Assembly: GCF_002892535.1 (NCBI RefSeq)
Contig: NZ_CP024847.1
Location: forward strand, 868,001 to 932,000
DNA from: Aquella oligotrophica
GTDB lineage: Bacteria > Pseudomonadota > Gammaproteobacteria > Burkholderiales > UBA11063
Reading direction: 5' to 3'
DNA length: 64,000 nucleotides
Part shown: positions 49,157 through 58,385 of the stretch, piece after piece
Position numbering within the stretch: position 1 is the stretch's first letter
How the letters are laid out: each line of letters begins with the position of its first letter
Position numbers and translations under genes: made by a program
The notes under the pieces: generated by a model
Told to the model about the DNA's origin: nothing
Databases searched by the model: none
What the model saw: only the letters and a program-made list of their open reading frames with translations

Positions 49157-50734
49157 CTATTGCCTGTTAAAAATGCAATTTTCTAATTCCTGATAGACAT
49201 TCATATCAGAAGTTATTATTTTTGATAAATTAATTTTAAATATATCTGGCGTTACATTTGTTGTAATACCGCAAATATTTTTGATTAAGCTCAAATTATC
49301 TTTTACGTGTTGGTTAATTATGTCAGTTATTTCTGAATCATATTTTTCTTCATTAAAATTTAATTCATTACTTAGACAGTATTTTTGCAAAACCTCTTTA
49401 TCAAATAAATAATTTTCAATTTCCCATCGTTTTAATACTCTATGATTAGATGGGTTATTATTTAAATAAAGTTGTCTCGCTTGTTCATCTGTATCTCTGC
49501 CTGAAGCCATATCACGGTCTTTTAATACTAAAATCTCAATATCAGAAAATACCTTAGTCAGTATCGCCAATGCAATATCACTTCTTTGATCTAGCTCGGT
49601 ATTTCCACCACTTGAAACAAATTGAACATCGTGGTATTTTTCAGCAAAAACAGTATTAAATACTTGCGCATCCATTCCACGTTCTACACCCCCACGTCCC
49701 GGTGAATCTCTTCCTTCACAATAAATTATCTTTCTCGGGCTGATAAGTCCCGTTAAATCTTCTAAAGCAGTATTAAATATCCTTTGCCAATTTTGTCTAC
49801 TTGGTTTAATTGGATTAATAATTTTAGTTCCAGTAAAATAATCGTCAGCAGAAAAATCAATAACCTGCGACTTATCTTTTAACTCTTCTTGCAATGCTCT
49901 TAAAAATCCAATGCTATGAGTTGCTATCCATAGTTGGCAATTTTCAGGGATTAATTTTTCAATTTCAATTAGTAGTTTTCTTTGTATAGAGGTATTTAGG
50001 TGTAATTCAGGTTCATCGATACAAAACACTGTTTCGGTATACTTTTCAACTTTTATTATTAAGTCAATGATTATATCAACGACTTCTTTTTCTCCTGAGG
50101 ATAAGTTTGAATATGGAAAATCTTTAGTATTACCTTTTTTGAAGTATAATTGTCCTTTTTGTTTTAAAATATTTCCAAGACTTGAAATCTCAATATCCAA
50201 AACACTTCTTAGGATTTGGTTAATCTTCCCGATTAACGCTTCTTTAACTTGATTGTACGTTTGAGAACCTTCTTCAAACTGTTCCTGAGCATTACCAATT
50301 AATCGTTTATAGTTTGATTCTAAACGAGTATCTAAAGCAATGGTACTGATTGGTTCACTTCTATCGCTTAACATATCTGGCAATGCCTTAATTTGAGTTA
50401 CATTCAATTTTGAAGTAAAGCGATAAGATGTTCTAATATAAAAACTTTTTCGGGTAATTAAGGATGGTTCAATAATGATTGAATTATTGTGAGAGTAAGA
50501 CTGGCTTATATGTTGTTGATCTTCATAAAATAATGCTTTGGAATAAAAAGTATTTCCTTCATCTCCATAGTTTCTAAAATTTTTTAGTTTTGCTTCAAAT
50601 GCATCAAAAATTGAACTTTTACCACAACCATTTGGACCAACTAGCGCAATTATTTTTCTAGGCTCATTACCTAAGTCTAAAGTTAAGTCATCAAAACGCT
50701 TGAATTGTTTTAACTGGATTTTTTTTATTCTCAT
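49157..50734 (-). CDS. ABC-type ATPase with C-terminal TOPRIM nuclease domain (OLD-like)
   Basis: 525 residues. Walker A GPNGCGKS (33-40), signature LSSGEKE (211-217) and Walker B VFCIDEPELHL (from 236) make a complete ABC/SMC-type head. From about 335 the protein is TOPRIM-like: KIIYCEGRD with Glu-340 and ILVLKDRDMASG with the DxD pair 406-408. This is the OLD/Gabija-A architecture, also similar to the DUF4435 type. Such proteins are ATP-regulated DNA or RNA nucleases in phage defence. Between the SEFIR and mod genes; the stop is two bases from mod. Confidence 0.82.
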   Translation of the reverse strand: MRIKKIQLKQFKRFDDLTLDLGNEPRKIIALVGPNGCGKSSIFDAFEAKLKNFRNYGDEGNTFYSKALFYEDQQHISQSYSHNNSIIIEPSLITRKSFYIRTSYRFTSKLNVTQIKALPDMLSDRSEPISTIALDTRLESNYKRLIGNAQEQFEEGSQTYNQVKEALIGKINQILRSVLDIEISSLGNILKQKGQLYFKKGNTKDFPYSNLSSGEKEVVDIIIDLIIKVEKYTETVFCIDEPELHLNTSIQRKLLIEIEKLIPENCQLWIATHSIGFLRALQEELKDKSQVIDFSADDYFTGTKIINPIKPSRQNWQRIFNTALEDLTGLISPRKIIYCEGRDSPGRGGVERGMDAQVFNTVFAEKYHDVQFVSSGGNTELDQRSDIALAILTKVFSDIEILVLKDRDMASGRDTDEQARQLYLNNNPSNHRVLKRWEIENYLFDKEVLQKYCLSNELNFNEEKYDSEITDIINQHVKDNLSLIKNICGITTNVTPDIFKINLSKIITSDMNVYQELENCIFNRQ

Positions 50735-50783
50735 GGTAAGCTTTTTTTAATAAAGATTTTTTGTTTTAAGTAGTTTATTATTT

Positions 50784-52205
50784 TTATAATGTACCTAATT
50801 TATCAAGGTTTAAGCATTCCCAAAATGAATAGTCAAACCTATGCCAGCTTTTCATGTCTAGTCGAATAACCCCTTGTTGAACCTTCACTCTTAATTCATC
50901 TGGATTTGATATTCCAGTTGCCGTGGCAATTTTATTAAACCAGCTTTTTTTCTCCGCGCGAGCAAATAACTCTAGTTGGTGATGCCTATTGTAATATTGC
51001 AATTGTGGATACCAACGGGTAATATTGTCATTAACTAAGACAACTAACAAAATTAGTAAATCAGCTTCAACTAGCTTATCAAATGGTAGTTCTGGATTAT
51101 CTGCATTCTTACGAATTAACTCTGCGGCAGGACTGTAGTACTGTTTTCCTAATGCTTGGTTTATACTTTCATTGCCACCGTAGTAAAATGTTGAAAAATC
51201 GCGATATTCTTTTTGATATGTATAATCATTATAAATATAATATTTTTCTAATAATAATTTGTGTATTAGATCGAATCTATCATATTTGATTAAAATAGCT
51301 ATAAGATAATAAACAAAATCAACTAGAAATAGCCTATGTGCATCAAACCAATTCTCTCCCCATTGACTTAACCCTTCTGGTCTACACCTAAATCCTGCAA
51401 ATGTTTCTAAAACATTAATTAAGGGGTCAATTAGTTCCGTAGCAGGATTAAGCTTAAGTTCTAAAGCTATCCAATCAATCAGGCAATTTCTTACAACCTT
51501 TAACTTACTAAAGTCATCAATTATCAATTGTCCAATATTAACAGTTGGTGCACTCCGTCTTCTTAAACTATCAACATACTCATCACATGCATTAATAAAG
51601 TCATTACGATATAAAAGCTTATTATTCTTATTATTGATAATTGCTTGCTTTAGTATGCTAAACTTAGCAGAAATTGAAGAGGAAGGTAAATTAAACTCTT
51701 CACTGAGATATGAAGGTTTTTCTCCTAATCCCGGTTTCTGGTATTGAGGTTGTCCATAAATGCATCGAACAAGCTGTTCCCAATTCTCATTTAAACTTTG
51801 TTCGGAAGAAAAATCAATATAGATACGCGACGATAAATAGCTAGGTGTGTAAGCACTACCATTTTCATCCTTCTCACAAATGATTGGAATAAACTTAGAT
51901 TGCTGTACTTGCTCATATACCTCTTTAGAAATTATTTGTGTTTCAGTACCAACACCAGCCTCGCGATTATTTGCCCGAATTTTGTAATTTTGATTACACA
52001 TTATCAGCACATTTGTGATACCAGGATCATTTACCATTTTTTCCATAAAAGAGAACTTGTCATCACCTTCCTTTAAGTCATAAATATCAACTGTAACATT
52101 CACACCATCAGACATTAGACGATCTGCTACTCCTCTTACAAATGACTGATATTCGCTTGAAGTCCAACAATAAGAAATAAAAACATGTTTTTGTTCTTGT
52201 GACAT
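50784..52205 (-). CDS. SEFIR/TIR-type domain protein
   Basis: 473 residues. The N-terminal 150 residues fit SEFIR: HVFISYCWTSSEYQSFVRGV, then VDIYDLKEGDDKFSFMEKMV and NVLIMCNQNYKIRANNREAG, with beta-alpha alternation as in TIR folds. The remaining 320 residues are helical with no family I recognise. SEFIR proteins in bacteria are defence effectors, some of which deplete NAD+. The catalytic Glu of TIR NADases is not obvious to me here. Its ATG directly follows the helicase TAA. Confidence 0.78.
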   Translation of the reverse strand: MSQEQKHVFISYCWTSSEYQSFVRGVADRLMSDGVNVTVDIYDLKEGDDKFSFMEKMVNDPGITNVLIMCNQNYKIRANNREAGVGTETQIISKEVYEQVQQSKFIPIICEKDENGSAYTPSYLSSRIYIDFSSEQSLNENWEQLVRCIYGQPQYQKPGLGEKPSYLSEEFNLPSSSISAKFSILKQAIINNKNNKLLYRNDFINACDEYVDSLRRRSAPTVNIGQLIIDDFSKLKVVRNCLIDWIALELKLNPATELIDPLINVLETFAGFRCRPEGLSQWGENWFDAHRLFLVDFVYYLIAILIKYDRFDLIHKLLLEKYYIYNDYTYQKEYRDFSTFYYGGNESINQALGKQYYSPAAELIRKNADNPELPFDKLVEADLLILLVVLVNDNITRWYPQLQYYNRHHQLELFARAEKKSWFNKIATATGISNPDELRVKVQQGVIRLDMKSWHRFDYSFWECLNLDKLGTL

Positions 52206-55061
52206 TTAAATTACCTTAAATTTTATTGAAAACAAATTACTTGCTTTAATATTTGGTTCTAACTGAGTTTGATATTGCTGAACCAGTTCGGCTATTTCAT
52301 CATCAAGTTCCAGCTCTCTCATCTGACGATTATCTATCATCTTACGCTTTTTACTTTTTAAAAGGTTAATTTCTCCGGTTAATGAAACTTTATCACGAAT
52401 ATTAACTGCCTGTTTAATGCTTTTATTGATTTCTTTGATTTGCCCGTCAATCTCTTCAATTTGAGAATTAAAATCAGCTAAAATATCATTACGAAAATTT
52501 TCAATTTGCAAATATACATCATCAAAATTCTGGGCTTTCTGTTGTTCAAATTTTGCCAATGCTATATCACGATTTTGCTTTTGTAAATATTCAATATTAT
52601 CAATTTTGTCAGTATTCCTAACCGTTGCCACCAGATTAAATAATCTTTCACATTCGGACTGTGTAAGCTCCTGTCCATTATCCAGCTTACCACTAAATAC
52701 CAAATAATCTTCATTATGATCATTAGTTTTAATAACCAGATGCTCTAAAGCTAATGTACCACTCTGATTTTTGTATGCGTCAAGCGCATTTACTTGTTTA
52801 CCATAGTTGCTTAAATCAAACTCAAGTAACGCATTTGGCGTAGTTTGTGCCTTAGCAAAATTGATTACCAGCTCACCAAGTGGATGATTCAGGCGGTAGA
52901 GCTGATTATTAGTATAATCCTGCTGTTCTTCCCAGTTGTCTTTTTTGATCATGTAATAGATGGCAGAGCGAATCCCTTGAATTTGCTGGTTAAGTTCGAT
53001 AGTTTTATCATCTTCATCAAATTCAACCTTAGGCGCTAATTGTGGTAATTGATACTTGGTAAGTTCCCAGAATTTTTGACTGATTTGATCTAAACGGTTT
53101 TTGCTCTGTTCCTCAGATTGTTGCAATAGGTTATGAACATCTTCATCAAAATAAGTCTCCAGAATTTGTTTTGCTTTCTGTAAGCGTTGATTATTTTCTT
53201 CCTTGAATTGTTCACCAAGTAAATCAAACTCTTGATTAATAGATTCTTCATCACGGCATCGTGTAAAAATATTTTGTATTGCTTGCTCAAAGCCATTATT
53301 GAGGTTGGCAATACTTCCCAAGATTTCATTTGATGCACCAAACACACCATCAAATAGACCAAATTTTTTATCGAGTATTTCATAAATACGTTTATCAATC
53401 ATATTATTGGTATCGACAAAATTTACTACCACTACATCATATTTCTGACCATAGCGGTGCACTCGACCAATCCGTTGTTCAATTCGTTGTGGATTCCATG
53501 GTAAATCATAATTAATTAGCAATGAGCAGAATTGTAAGTTTACCCCTTCAGAAGCGGAATCGGTGGCAATCAGGATTTTGGCAGTTTTTTCAAAGTATTC
53601 AGTTATGGCTAATTTCATATCCGCTGATTTAACACCAGATATTTTCTTGCGATTCGCTTTAACATTTAGCCAATCATGGTAGATTTGCTTGGATTTATCA
53701 TCGTTGTTACTAGCATTAAACAAAACGATTTTATCGGCAAAGCCGTTTTGTTCCAGATATTGTTTTAGATATTTCTGTGTTGCTACTGACTCAGTAAAAA
53801 TAACGCATTTTTCGCGAGCGCCAATCTCTTTCATTTTTGCGAAGCCAAATTTAATTGCTTTTAATAAATTAGGTAGTTTTGAGTCTTGATTATTATCAAT
53901 TAAGATTTTAAGATTACGGATTATTTCATCAAGCCTAATTAAAACACGTGATTTTTCGGCTTTGGCAACTAATTGAGGACTATCTGCTAGTTCCTGATAT
54001 TCTTCATCATCTAGATCCTCGCTGGTTTCCACCAATATCTCTTCTTCAATTTCATCTAAGCTGGTAACCGCATTATCATCAGCCAAGCTTTGCTCAACTC
54101 TCAAGCGAATTTTTTGCAAAGTATCAAAAATTGCAATTGAAGATGAAGATTTTATCTTTAATAAAGCAACCTTGATTAAATGAATAACCCGCACATCATA
54201 AACATTAACTAGCTCATCAAAAATAAAGTCATTTAATTCCTGAAATAGTTGTAGTTCAAAATTAGTTGACTGGTAATTAAATGTTTGAGAATGGCGCTCT
54301 GTGTAGCGAATAAAGCTAGCAACATCTTTACGTAGGGAGCGATGGCAAACTGATTTTAATCTCTCCCGTAAATGAGATAATTCAAGGTCACTGAGATTAC
54401 TATTTAATGCTCGCTTACTTGCAAAAAACTTATTATCAATAATATTAACTAATCCATAGAGTTCGTTGAGGTTGTTTTGTAACGGAGTAGCTGTTAATAA
54501 GATTTTTTTAGTGTGTGAAAATGCTTCTTGTATCGACTGATAAACCTTTGACTTTTCATTTTTTAATTTATGCGCCTCATCAAATACTACTAAGTCAAAA
54601 GGGATGGATTTTAATTTTAAATTATATTCTTCACGATTAATCAGATTATAAGAGCAAATTAGTATGTTAGGCTCGGATAAATTGAATAAGTCAATGCCAT
54701 CTTTTTTAGCTTGGATAATAGGTTTACTATCAAGAATAATCGAATCAAGTGCAAATTTATCTTTAAGTTCTTCCTGCCATTGTTTACGCAATACTGCGGG
54801 ACAAACAATTATTAGCTTGCGCTTACGTTCAGCCCACATTTGCGCAAGAATTAGCCCAGCTTCAATGGTTTTACCCAAACCAACCTCATCTGCCAAAATT
54901 GCACCTTTGGCAATTGGTGAGCGAATTGCGTACTGTGCTGCCAAAACTTGATGCGGATTCATCTGTACCTTGGCATTAAATACCGTTGCTGAAATATCAC
55001 TACGTGTTTTGCGTAATATATCGTAAGCAAAAAATTTGGCATGATAGGGTGTAAGCAGCAT
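52206..55061 (-). CDS. SNF2-family helicase
   Basis: 951 residues. SF2/SNF2 core: Walker A ADEVGLGKT (57-65), DEAH (161-164), TATPLQNNLNELYGL (from 190), and the closing QRIEQRIGRVHRYGQ, typical of RapA/HepA-like enzymes. After about 620 the protein has a long helical region with coiled coils (around 790-930). No nuclease domain is seen. SNF2 proteins of this sort occur in DISARM and in extended restriction loci, where they move along DNA. It is the first gene of the six-gene cluster and begins 210 bases after a non-coding stretch. Confidence 0.88.
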   Translation of the reverse strand: MLLTPYHAKFFAYDILRKTRSDISATVFNAKVQMNPHQVLAAQYAIRSPIAKGAILADEVGLGKTIEAGLILAQMWAERKRKLIIVCPAVLRKQWQEELKDKFALDSIILDSKPIIQAKKDGIDLFNLSEPNILICSYNLINREEYNLKLKSIPFDLVVFDEAHKLKNEKSKVYQSIQEAFSHTKKILLTATPLQNNLNELYGLVNIIDNKFFASKRALNSNLSDLELSHLRERLKSVCHRSLRKDVASFIRYTERHSQTFNYQSTNFELQLFQELNDFIFDELVNVYDVRVIHLIKVALLKIKSSSSIAIFDTLQKIRLRVEQSLADDNAVTSLDEIEEEILVETSEDLDDEEYQELADSPQLVAKAEKSRVLIRLDEIIRNLKILIDNNQDSKLPNLLKAIKFGFAKMKEIGAREKCVIFTESVATQKYLKQYLEQNGFADKIVLFNASNNDDKSKQIYHDWLNVKANRKKISGVKSADMKLAITEYFEKTAKILIATDSASEGVNLQFCSLLINYDLPWNPQRIEQRIGRVHRYGQKYDVVVVNFVDTNNMIDKRIYEILDKKFGLFDGVFGASNEILGSIANLNNGFEQAIQNIFTRCRDEESINQEFDLLGEQFKEENNQRLQKAKQILETYFDEDVHNLLQQSEEQSKNRLDQISQKFWELTKYQLPQLAPKVEFDEDDKTIELNQQIQGIRSAIYYMIKKDNWEEQQDYTNNQLYRLNHPLGELVINFAKAQTTPNALLEFDLSNYGKQVNALDAYKNQSGTLALEHLVIKTNDHNEDYLVFSGKLDNGQELTQSECERLFNLVATVRNTDKIDNIEYLQKQNRDIALAKFEQQKAQNFDDVYLQIENFRNDILADFNSQIEEIDGQIKEINKSIKQAVNIRDKVSLTGEINLLKSKKRKMIDNRQMRELELDDEIAELVQQYQTQLEPNIKASNLFSIKFKVI

Positions 55062-55100
55062 GAAACTCTATAACGAAACAACGAATGTTCTCAATTTTAC

Positions 55101-55117
55101 CATAATCACAAATTATG
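55101..55117. promoter_or_regulatory. Palindrome upstream of the helicase gene, possible operator
   Basis: Perfect 6-bp arms CATAAT / ATTATG with a five-base spacer, 40 bases before the start of the six-gene cluster. AT-rich and promoter-like, but I found no convincing -35/-10 pair, so the role is tentative. Confidence 0.3.
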
Positions 55118-55214
55118 CTTTAGTTATATCATACATTCTGGAGGGATTATTACAGCGCTGGCTATGGCATGGCGAGTTTTGCTGGCAAAACTTGGTTCAG
55201 CGCATTAATTAGAT

Positions 55215-55239
55215 TAGGCTTAGGTTTATCCTAAGCCTA
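55215..55239 (-). terminator. Hairpin after the small 112-residue gene
   Basis: Perfect 10-bp stem TAGGCTTAGG / CCTAAGCCTA with a TTTAT loop, 36 bases beyond the stop at 55275. No long T run follows on the minus strand, so termination is probable only from position. Confidence 0.45.
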
Positions 55240-55274
55240 TAGTTTTAGTTATTTGAAGAGTGTTGCATAATTAC

Positions 55275-55613
55275 TTATAAATAACAGTACAAACCAGTCT
55301 CTTGTTCAAACAGTGAGATTAGTTCTTCCGCATAAACATCATTAATCTGCTTGATTATCTGGTTTTCAGTATCTTTTCTGGTATTCATTAAGGTATATTC
55401 ATATAAATCTAACCCAATATTGTAGGTAATAAGGACTAGATTAATATTGTTCCTGATTTTAATATCAGCTGGTAGTTTACAATGTAAGACTGGCTGATCT
55501 TTGCTATTAATGCTATAAGATAACTTAGCTCCGGTCATGGTAGTAAACTTACTGCCACCTAACTGACTTAAAATCGTAGTAACTATTTCTTTAGCATATT
55601 CTTTATCAGTCAT
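55275..55613 (-). CDS. Hypothetical protein, 112 residues
   Basis: Not recognised. Soluble, alpha/beta-looking: an N-terminal helix EYAKEIVTTILSQLGG, beta strands in the middle (KLSYSINSKDQPVLHCKLP, NLVLITYNIGLDLYEYTL), and a C-terminal helix with acidic residues. No signal peptide. It lies between the J-domain gene and the six-gene cluster, in the same direction, within the accessory region. Confidence 0.6.
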   Translation of the reverse strand: MTDKEYAKEIVTTILSQLGGSKFTTMTGAKLSYSINSKDQPVLHCKLPADIKIRNNINLVLITYNIGLDLYEYTLMNTRKDTENQIIKQINDVYAEELISLFEQETGLYCYL

Positions 55614-55716
55614 ATTGATTAGCTCCTGTGGTTTAATTGGTATTTGATACGTCTTTTTTAATTCTTTTTTGTTCTTTGATCTGGTTGTTTAACTAAATGA
55701 GATTGCTCCCACTAGA

Positions 55717-56220
55717 TTAGTTGATTACTGGCTGTAATTCGGTTTCAATGATTTTGCTGCCATAATCCTTACGGATTTGCTTCATTGATTTAGAACCGCG
55801 CTTATAATTGGTTATGTTGATGGTTGGACTCCAATACCATGATTTTTTAGCTCCAGAGAATTTAAAGCCCAGATTGTTGATAGTTTCTCTATGTGGGTAA
55901 GTATTACCAGATAACCATACCCAATAGCCGCAAACTTCGATAATTACACCATGTAAGGTTTTAAGAGTATCCAGAAAGCTAAAATCAAAGTTATGTGCTG
56001 TTTCGTTATTATCCTGATTAATATCTAAAGTCTGATTAGTTACAAAGTATTTGCATAATTCAGCAAAAGCAGTATTAATTAATTGCATGGTTTCAGTATT
56101 TCCACCCTTATCAGGATGATTAATACTAGCTAGCTTTCTATAGGTCTGTTTTATATCATTGATGGTGTATTGACCATTTTTAAGACCAAAGATAACAATT
56201 GCATTTTCTAGTTTATTCAT
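55717..56220 (-). CDS. J-domain (DnaJ-like) protein of a mobile region
   Basis: 167 residues from the ATG at 56220, which has GGAG nine bases upstream. An N-terminal J-domain (about 1-65) has YTINDIKQTYRKLASINHPD with the HPD motif. After an acidic linker comes a C-terminal domain containing GVIIEVCGYWVWLSGNTYP and GFKFSGAKKSWYWSP, a Trp-rich module found beside J-domains in plasmid and phage proteins. It presumably recruits DnaK to a client. Target unknown. Confidence 0.75.
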   Translation of the reverse strand: MNKLENAIVIFGLKNGQYTINDIKQTYRKLASINHPDKGGNTETMQLINTAFAELCKYFVTNQTLDINQDNNETAHNFDFSFLDTLKTLHGVIIEVCGYWVWLSGNTYPHRETINNLGFKFSGAKKSWYWSPTINITNYKRGSKSMKQIRKDYGSKIIETELQPVIN

Positions 56221-56244
56221 GATTACTACTCCATAAAGATACAT

Positions 56245-56747
56245 GCTTACTAAGCGCCAACGAGCGCTATTTACCGATTAATTAAGCCAAACCCAGATTA
56301 TTTGATTCCAAAGGATAATCCTTTGGCTGCCAGAGGCATATCATCCAAACCAGCATATTTTTTCTTTTGCGGCTTAATGGCGATACTAAAAAGCATGGAC
56401 ATGTGCTTGCCAGTGCGATTGCGCCAACAGGAAAGTTTTTAAATTGTTTTATGGAGTTTACGAAGTAAAAGAATTTATAAAAATTTGGTGCACACCAGAA
56501 CCATAATTAGCAATTGATAAGATTTGCTAATTAACTGGTTTCTGGTAGTGTCGTTCATGAAGATTATTAGTGAGGGTTACCGAGCTAATAATTTCACACT
56601 CGGCAAGCTGAAGCATGGACATGCTTTATCGGCGTTATAATGTTAGCCGCAAAAGAAAAATTTAACAATGTAATCAGCCATAGGCTTAAATAAACTTAAG
56701 CCGTGAGTATTTACTCACTACTTATTCACATTTTTTGGGGATATCTG
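56245..56747. other. Gene-free stretch rich in hairpins and repeats
   Basis: 503 bases with no credible gene. Structures seen: a hairpin at 56494-56546 with AATTAGCAA / TTGCTAATT and outer ACCAGAA / TTCTGGT; ATTATTAG (56563-56570) / CTAATAAT (56585-56592); AAGCAT / ATGCTT at 56611-56626; GGCTTAA / TTAAGCC near 56682-56702; a 13-base direct repeat AAGCATGGACATG at 56391 and 56611; and CTTTTGCGGCT (56364-56374) facing AGCCGCAAAAG (56645-56655). It may be a structured RNA, an origin or a recombination site. Confidence 0.5.
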
Positions 56748-57728
56748 CTATAACAAATTGATTTGATTTTCAAGTTGGTGTAACTTAGTTAGTATCTCAC
56801 TGAAATCTGGATAACTACCAAAAATCATAGCTCTCATTTGCTTATAATCGTCTTGAAGCACTTTTAAGCGATATTCTGGTGGGATTAGTTTTAAATTACC
56901 AGTTAAACAATCTTCATACTTAGCCCAATTGCGGGGATAGAATTTTTGTTTAAATTCGACAACATCATTTAATAGACTCATGTTAGCTAATGCATTATCC
57001 TTTATAGATGAAGAAGCCAACATAGCTAAATCATAATAGTGACGTGAATAACGTAGTGGTAATTGGCTATCAAGCGGGCGATTAGACTCATGATGTAATA
57101 TGGTTGCTTTCTCCCAAAAGGTACGTTCGGCAACGATTGCTTTTACATTACAAATCGGATCTTTAGATAATTGAGGAAAAGCATCTGCTACAAACGAAGT
57201 TATGGAGAATTCCCCAAATGGCAACCATGCTGCTAGTGGACCAATCTCTAATAAAATCTGAGGTCGTAAATAAGGGTCATTAAAAACAGCAGGATAATTA
57301 ACCTGAATAACTAGTTTGGTTGTTTGGTCTAACTCACAATGACAAATAGGCTGCAATATCTCGTTAAATCTTGACAACAACTGATCTTGCATAAATTCGT
57401 GAGCGCTATCATTGAGCGATTGGTTAAATTTATTTTGCTGACTATTACTCCTTGCTAGCCTTGGATTATCTTGAGTAACAGTGCTCCAGTCCAAAATTAA
57501 GTCTATATCTTCAGAAAAACGTTCAATTACCTTAAACACCTTGGATAAACTGGTACCACCTTTAAACATTAAGATTGAGGATAGATATTGATCACTATAT
57601 ATTTTACTTAGCACCCAAGTAACCCAAAAGTCTTTTTCGGCAATTACTGGAGTTACTTGTTTTTTAATTGCGGTTTCATTAAATATCTCTTTCAGTTGAG
57701 ATTTATTAAGGGTGGCGATATGATCCAT
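56748..57728 (-). CDS. AbiEii/AbiGii-type nucleotidyltransferase toxin
   Basis: 326 residues from the ATG at 57728, behind an AGGA. The nucleotidyltransferase core FKGGTSLSKVFKVIERFSED is clear (Gly-Gly-Thr-Ser, then the DxD-like Asp-Ile-Asp-Leu after it), and the AbiEii helical C-terminal region follows. AbiEii toxins transfer nucleotides to tRNA or other targets and block growth upon phage infection. It begins two bases after the partner gene's stop. Confidence 0.85.
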   Translation of the reverse strand: MDHIATLNKSQLKEIFNETAIKKQVTPVIAEKDFWVTWVLSKIYSDQYLSSILMFKGGTSLSKVFKVIERFSEDIDLILDWSTVTQDNPRLARSNSQQNKFNQSLNDSAHEFMQDQLLSRFNEILQPICHCELDQTTKLVIQVNYPAVFNDPYLRPQILLEIGPLAAWLPFGEFSITSFVADAFPQLSKDPICNVKAIVAERTFWEKATILHHESNRPLDSQLPLRYSRHYYDLAMLASSSIKDNALANMSLLNDVVEFKQKFYPRNWAKYEDCLTGNLKLIPPEYRLKVLQDDYKQMRAMIFGSYPDFSEILTKLHQLENQINLL

Positions 57729-57730
57729 AT

Positions 57731-58333
57731 CTAATCCTGACAAACTTGCTTAATGACGTTATAGATCCAATCTGTAACGGTCTTAGTATCTTTTATTATC
57801 TTAGGGTATAATTTGCTATCAATTTTTTGCTTGAGTTTAGTAATAATCTCAGCTGAAATATTATCTTTACCAAGACTTTTAATTGCCTGAACTAATAAAG
57901 CGCTTTCTGCGTATTTAAACCCAACATTTTTAAGAGCTATTTTCTTAAACTCTAGCTGATTGCCCATAACCTCATATTCTCGCTTTGGTCCATCGCTAAG
58001 ATAAATATATCTGGCTGGCACTTGAGTGGATAGACCAAGCAAATAAAGTGCAGTATCTCCTGATGGTTCAATTCGCCATTTGAATTTCCGAGCAAGAGCA
58101 TGGGCTACTTTATCTATCTCCGGGCTTAAATACTGCTGCAATAATTCGCTGTACTTAGGAAAATCGTATATGCCGCGCATGATCCGCCGAATCTTGCCTT
58201 CCTTATTTAAATTGGATAAGGCTTTGTCAATATTATCACCTGGAAATTGATCAACAAAATCTGCCCCAGAGAATACATAACCTCTCCCACTACCAGAGAT
58301 CTTGATAAATGCTTTACTATCAATCGATTGCAA
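57731..58333 (-). CDS. AbiEi-type antitoxin (DUF6088-like)
   Basis: 200 residues. N-terminal winged-helix (about 8-60; GYVFSGADFVDQFPGDNIDK and LSNLNKEGKIRRIMRGIYDF) and the AbiEi C-terminal domain with WRIEPSGDTALYLLGLSTQV. The start is TTG at 58333 with GGAG nine bases upstream. AbiEi antitoxins repress their own operon by binding inverted repeats; a matching palindrome lies upstream (58354-58383). Confidence 0.85.
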   Translation of the reverse strand: MQSIDSKAFIKISGSGRGYVFSGADFVDQFPGDNIDKALSNLNKEGKIRRIMRGIYDFPKYSELLQQYLSPEIDKVAHALARKFKWRIEPSGDTALYLLGLSTQVPARYIYLSDGPKREYEVMGNQLEFKKIALKNVGFKYAESALLVQAIKSLGKDNISAEIITKLKQKIDSKLYPKIIKDTKTVTDWIYNVIKQVCQD

Positions 58334-58353
58334 GAATTAACTCCATAAAAAAA

Positions 58354-58383
58354 TTTCAGAAAAAATAGGTAATTTTTCTGAAA
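58354..58383. promoter_or_regulatory. Operator-like palindrome of the AbiE pair
   Basis: Perfect 11-bp arms TTTCAGAAAAA (58354-58364) / TTTTTCTGAAA (58373-58383), directly downstream of a consensus -10 box and 20 bases before the antitoxin start. It fits the inverted repeats bound by AbiEi in known systems. Confidence 0.65.
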
Positions 58384-58385
58384 AT

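Noticed and set aside
43196-55061. DISARM as identity of the six-gene cluster
   Set aside because: SNF2 helicase and an adenine methyltransferase are present, but no DUF1998 protein, PLD nuclease or DrmA-type helicase is seen, and Res/Mod are of type III kind.
56600-56660. attC-like integron recombination site
   Set aside because: GGCGTTATAA and GTTAGCC recall attC cores, but the R' and R'' boxes do not fit the consensus and no integrase or cassette array is near.
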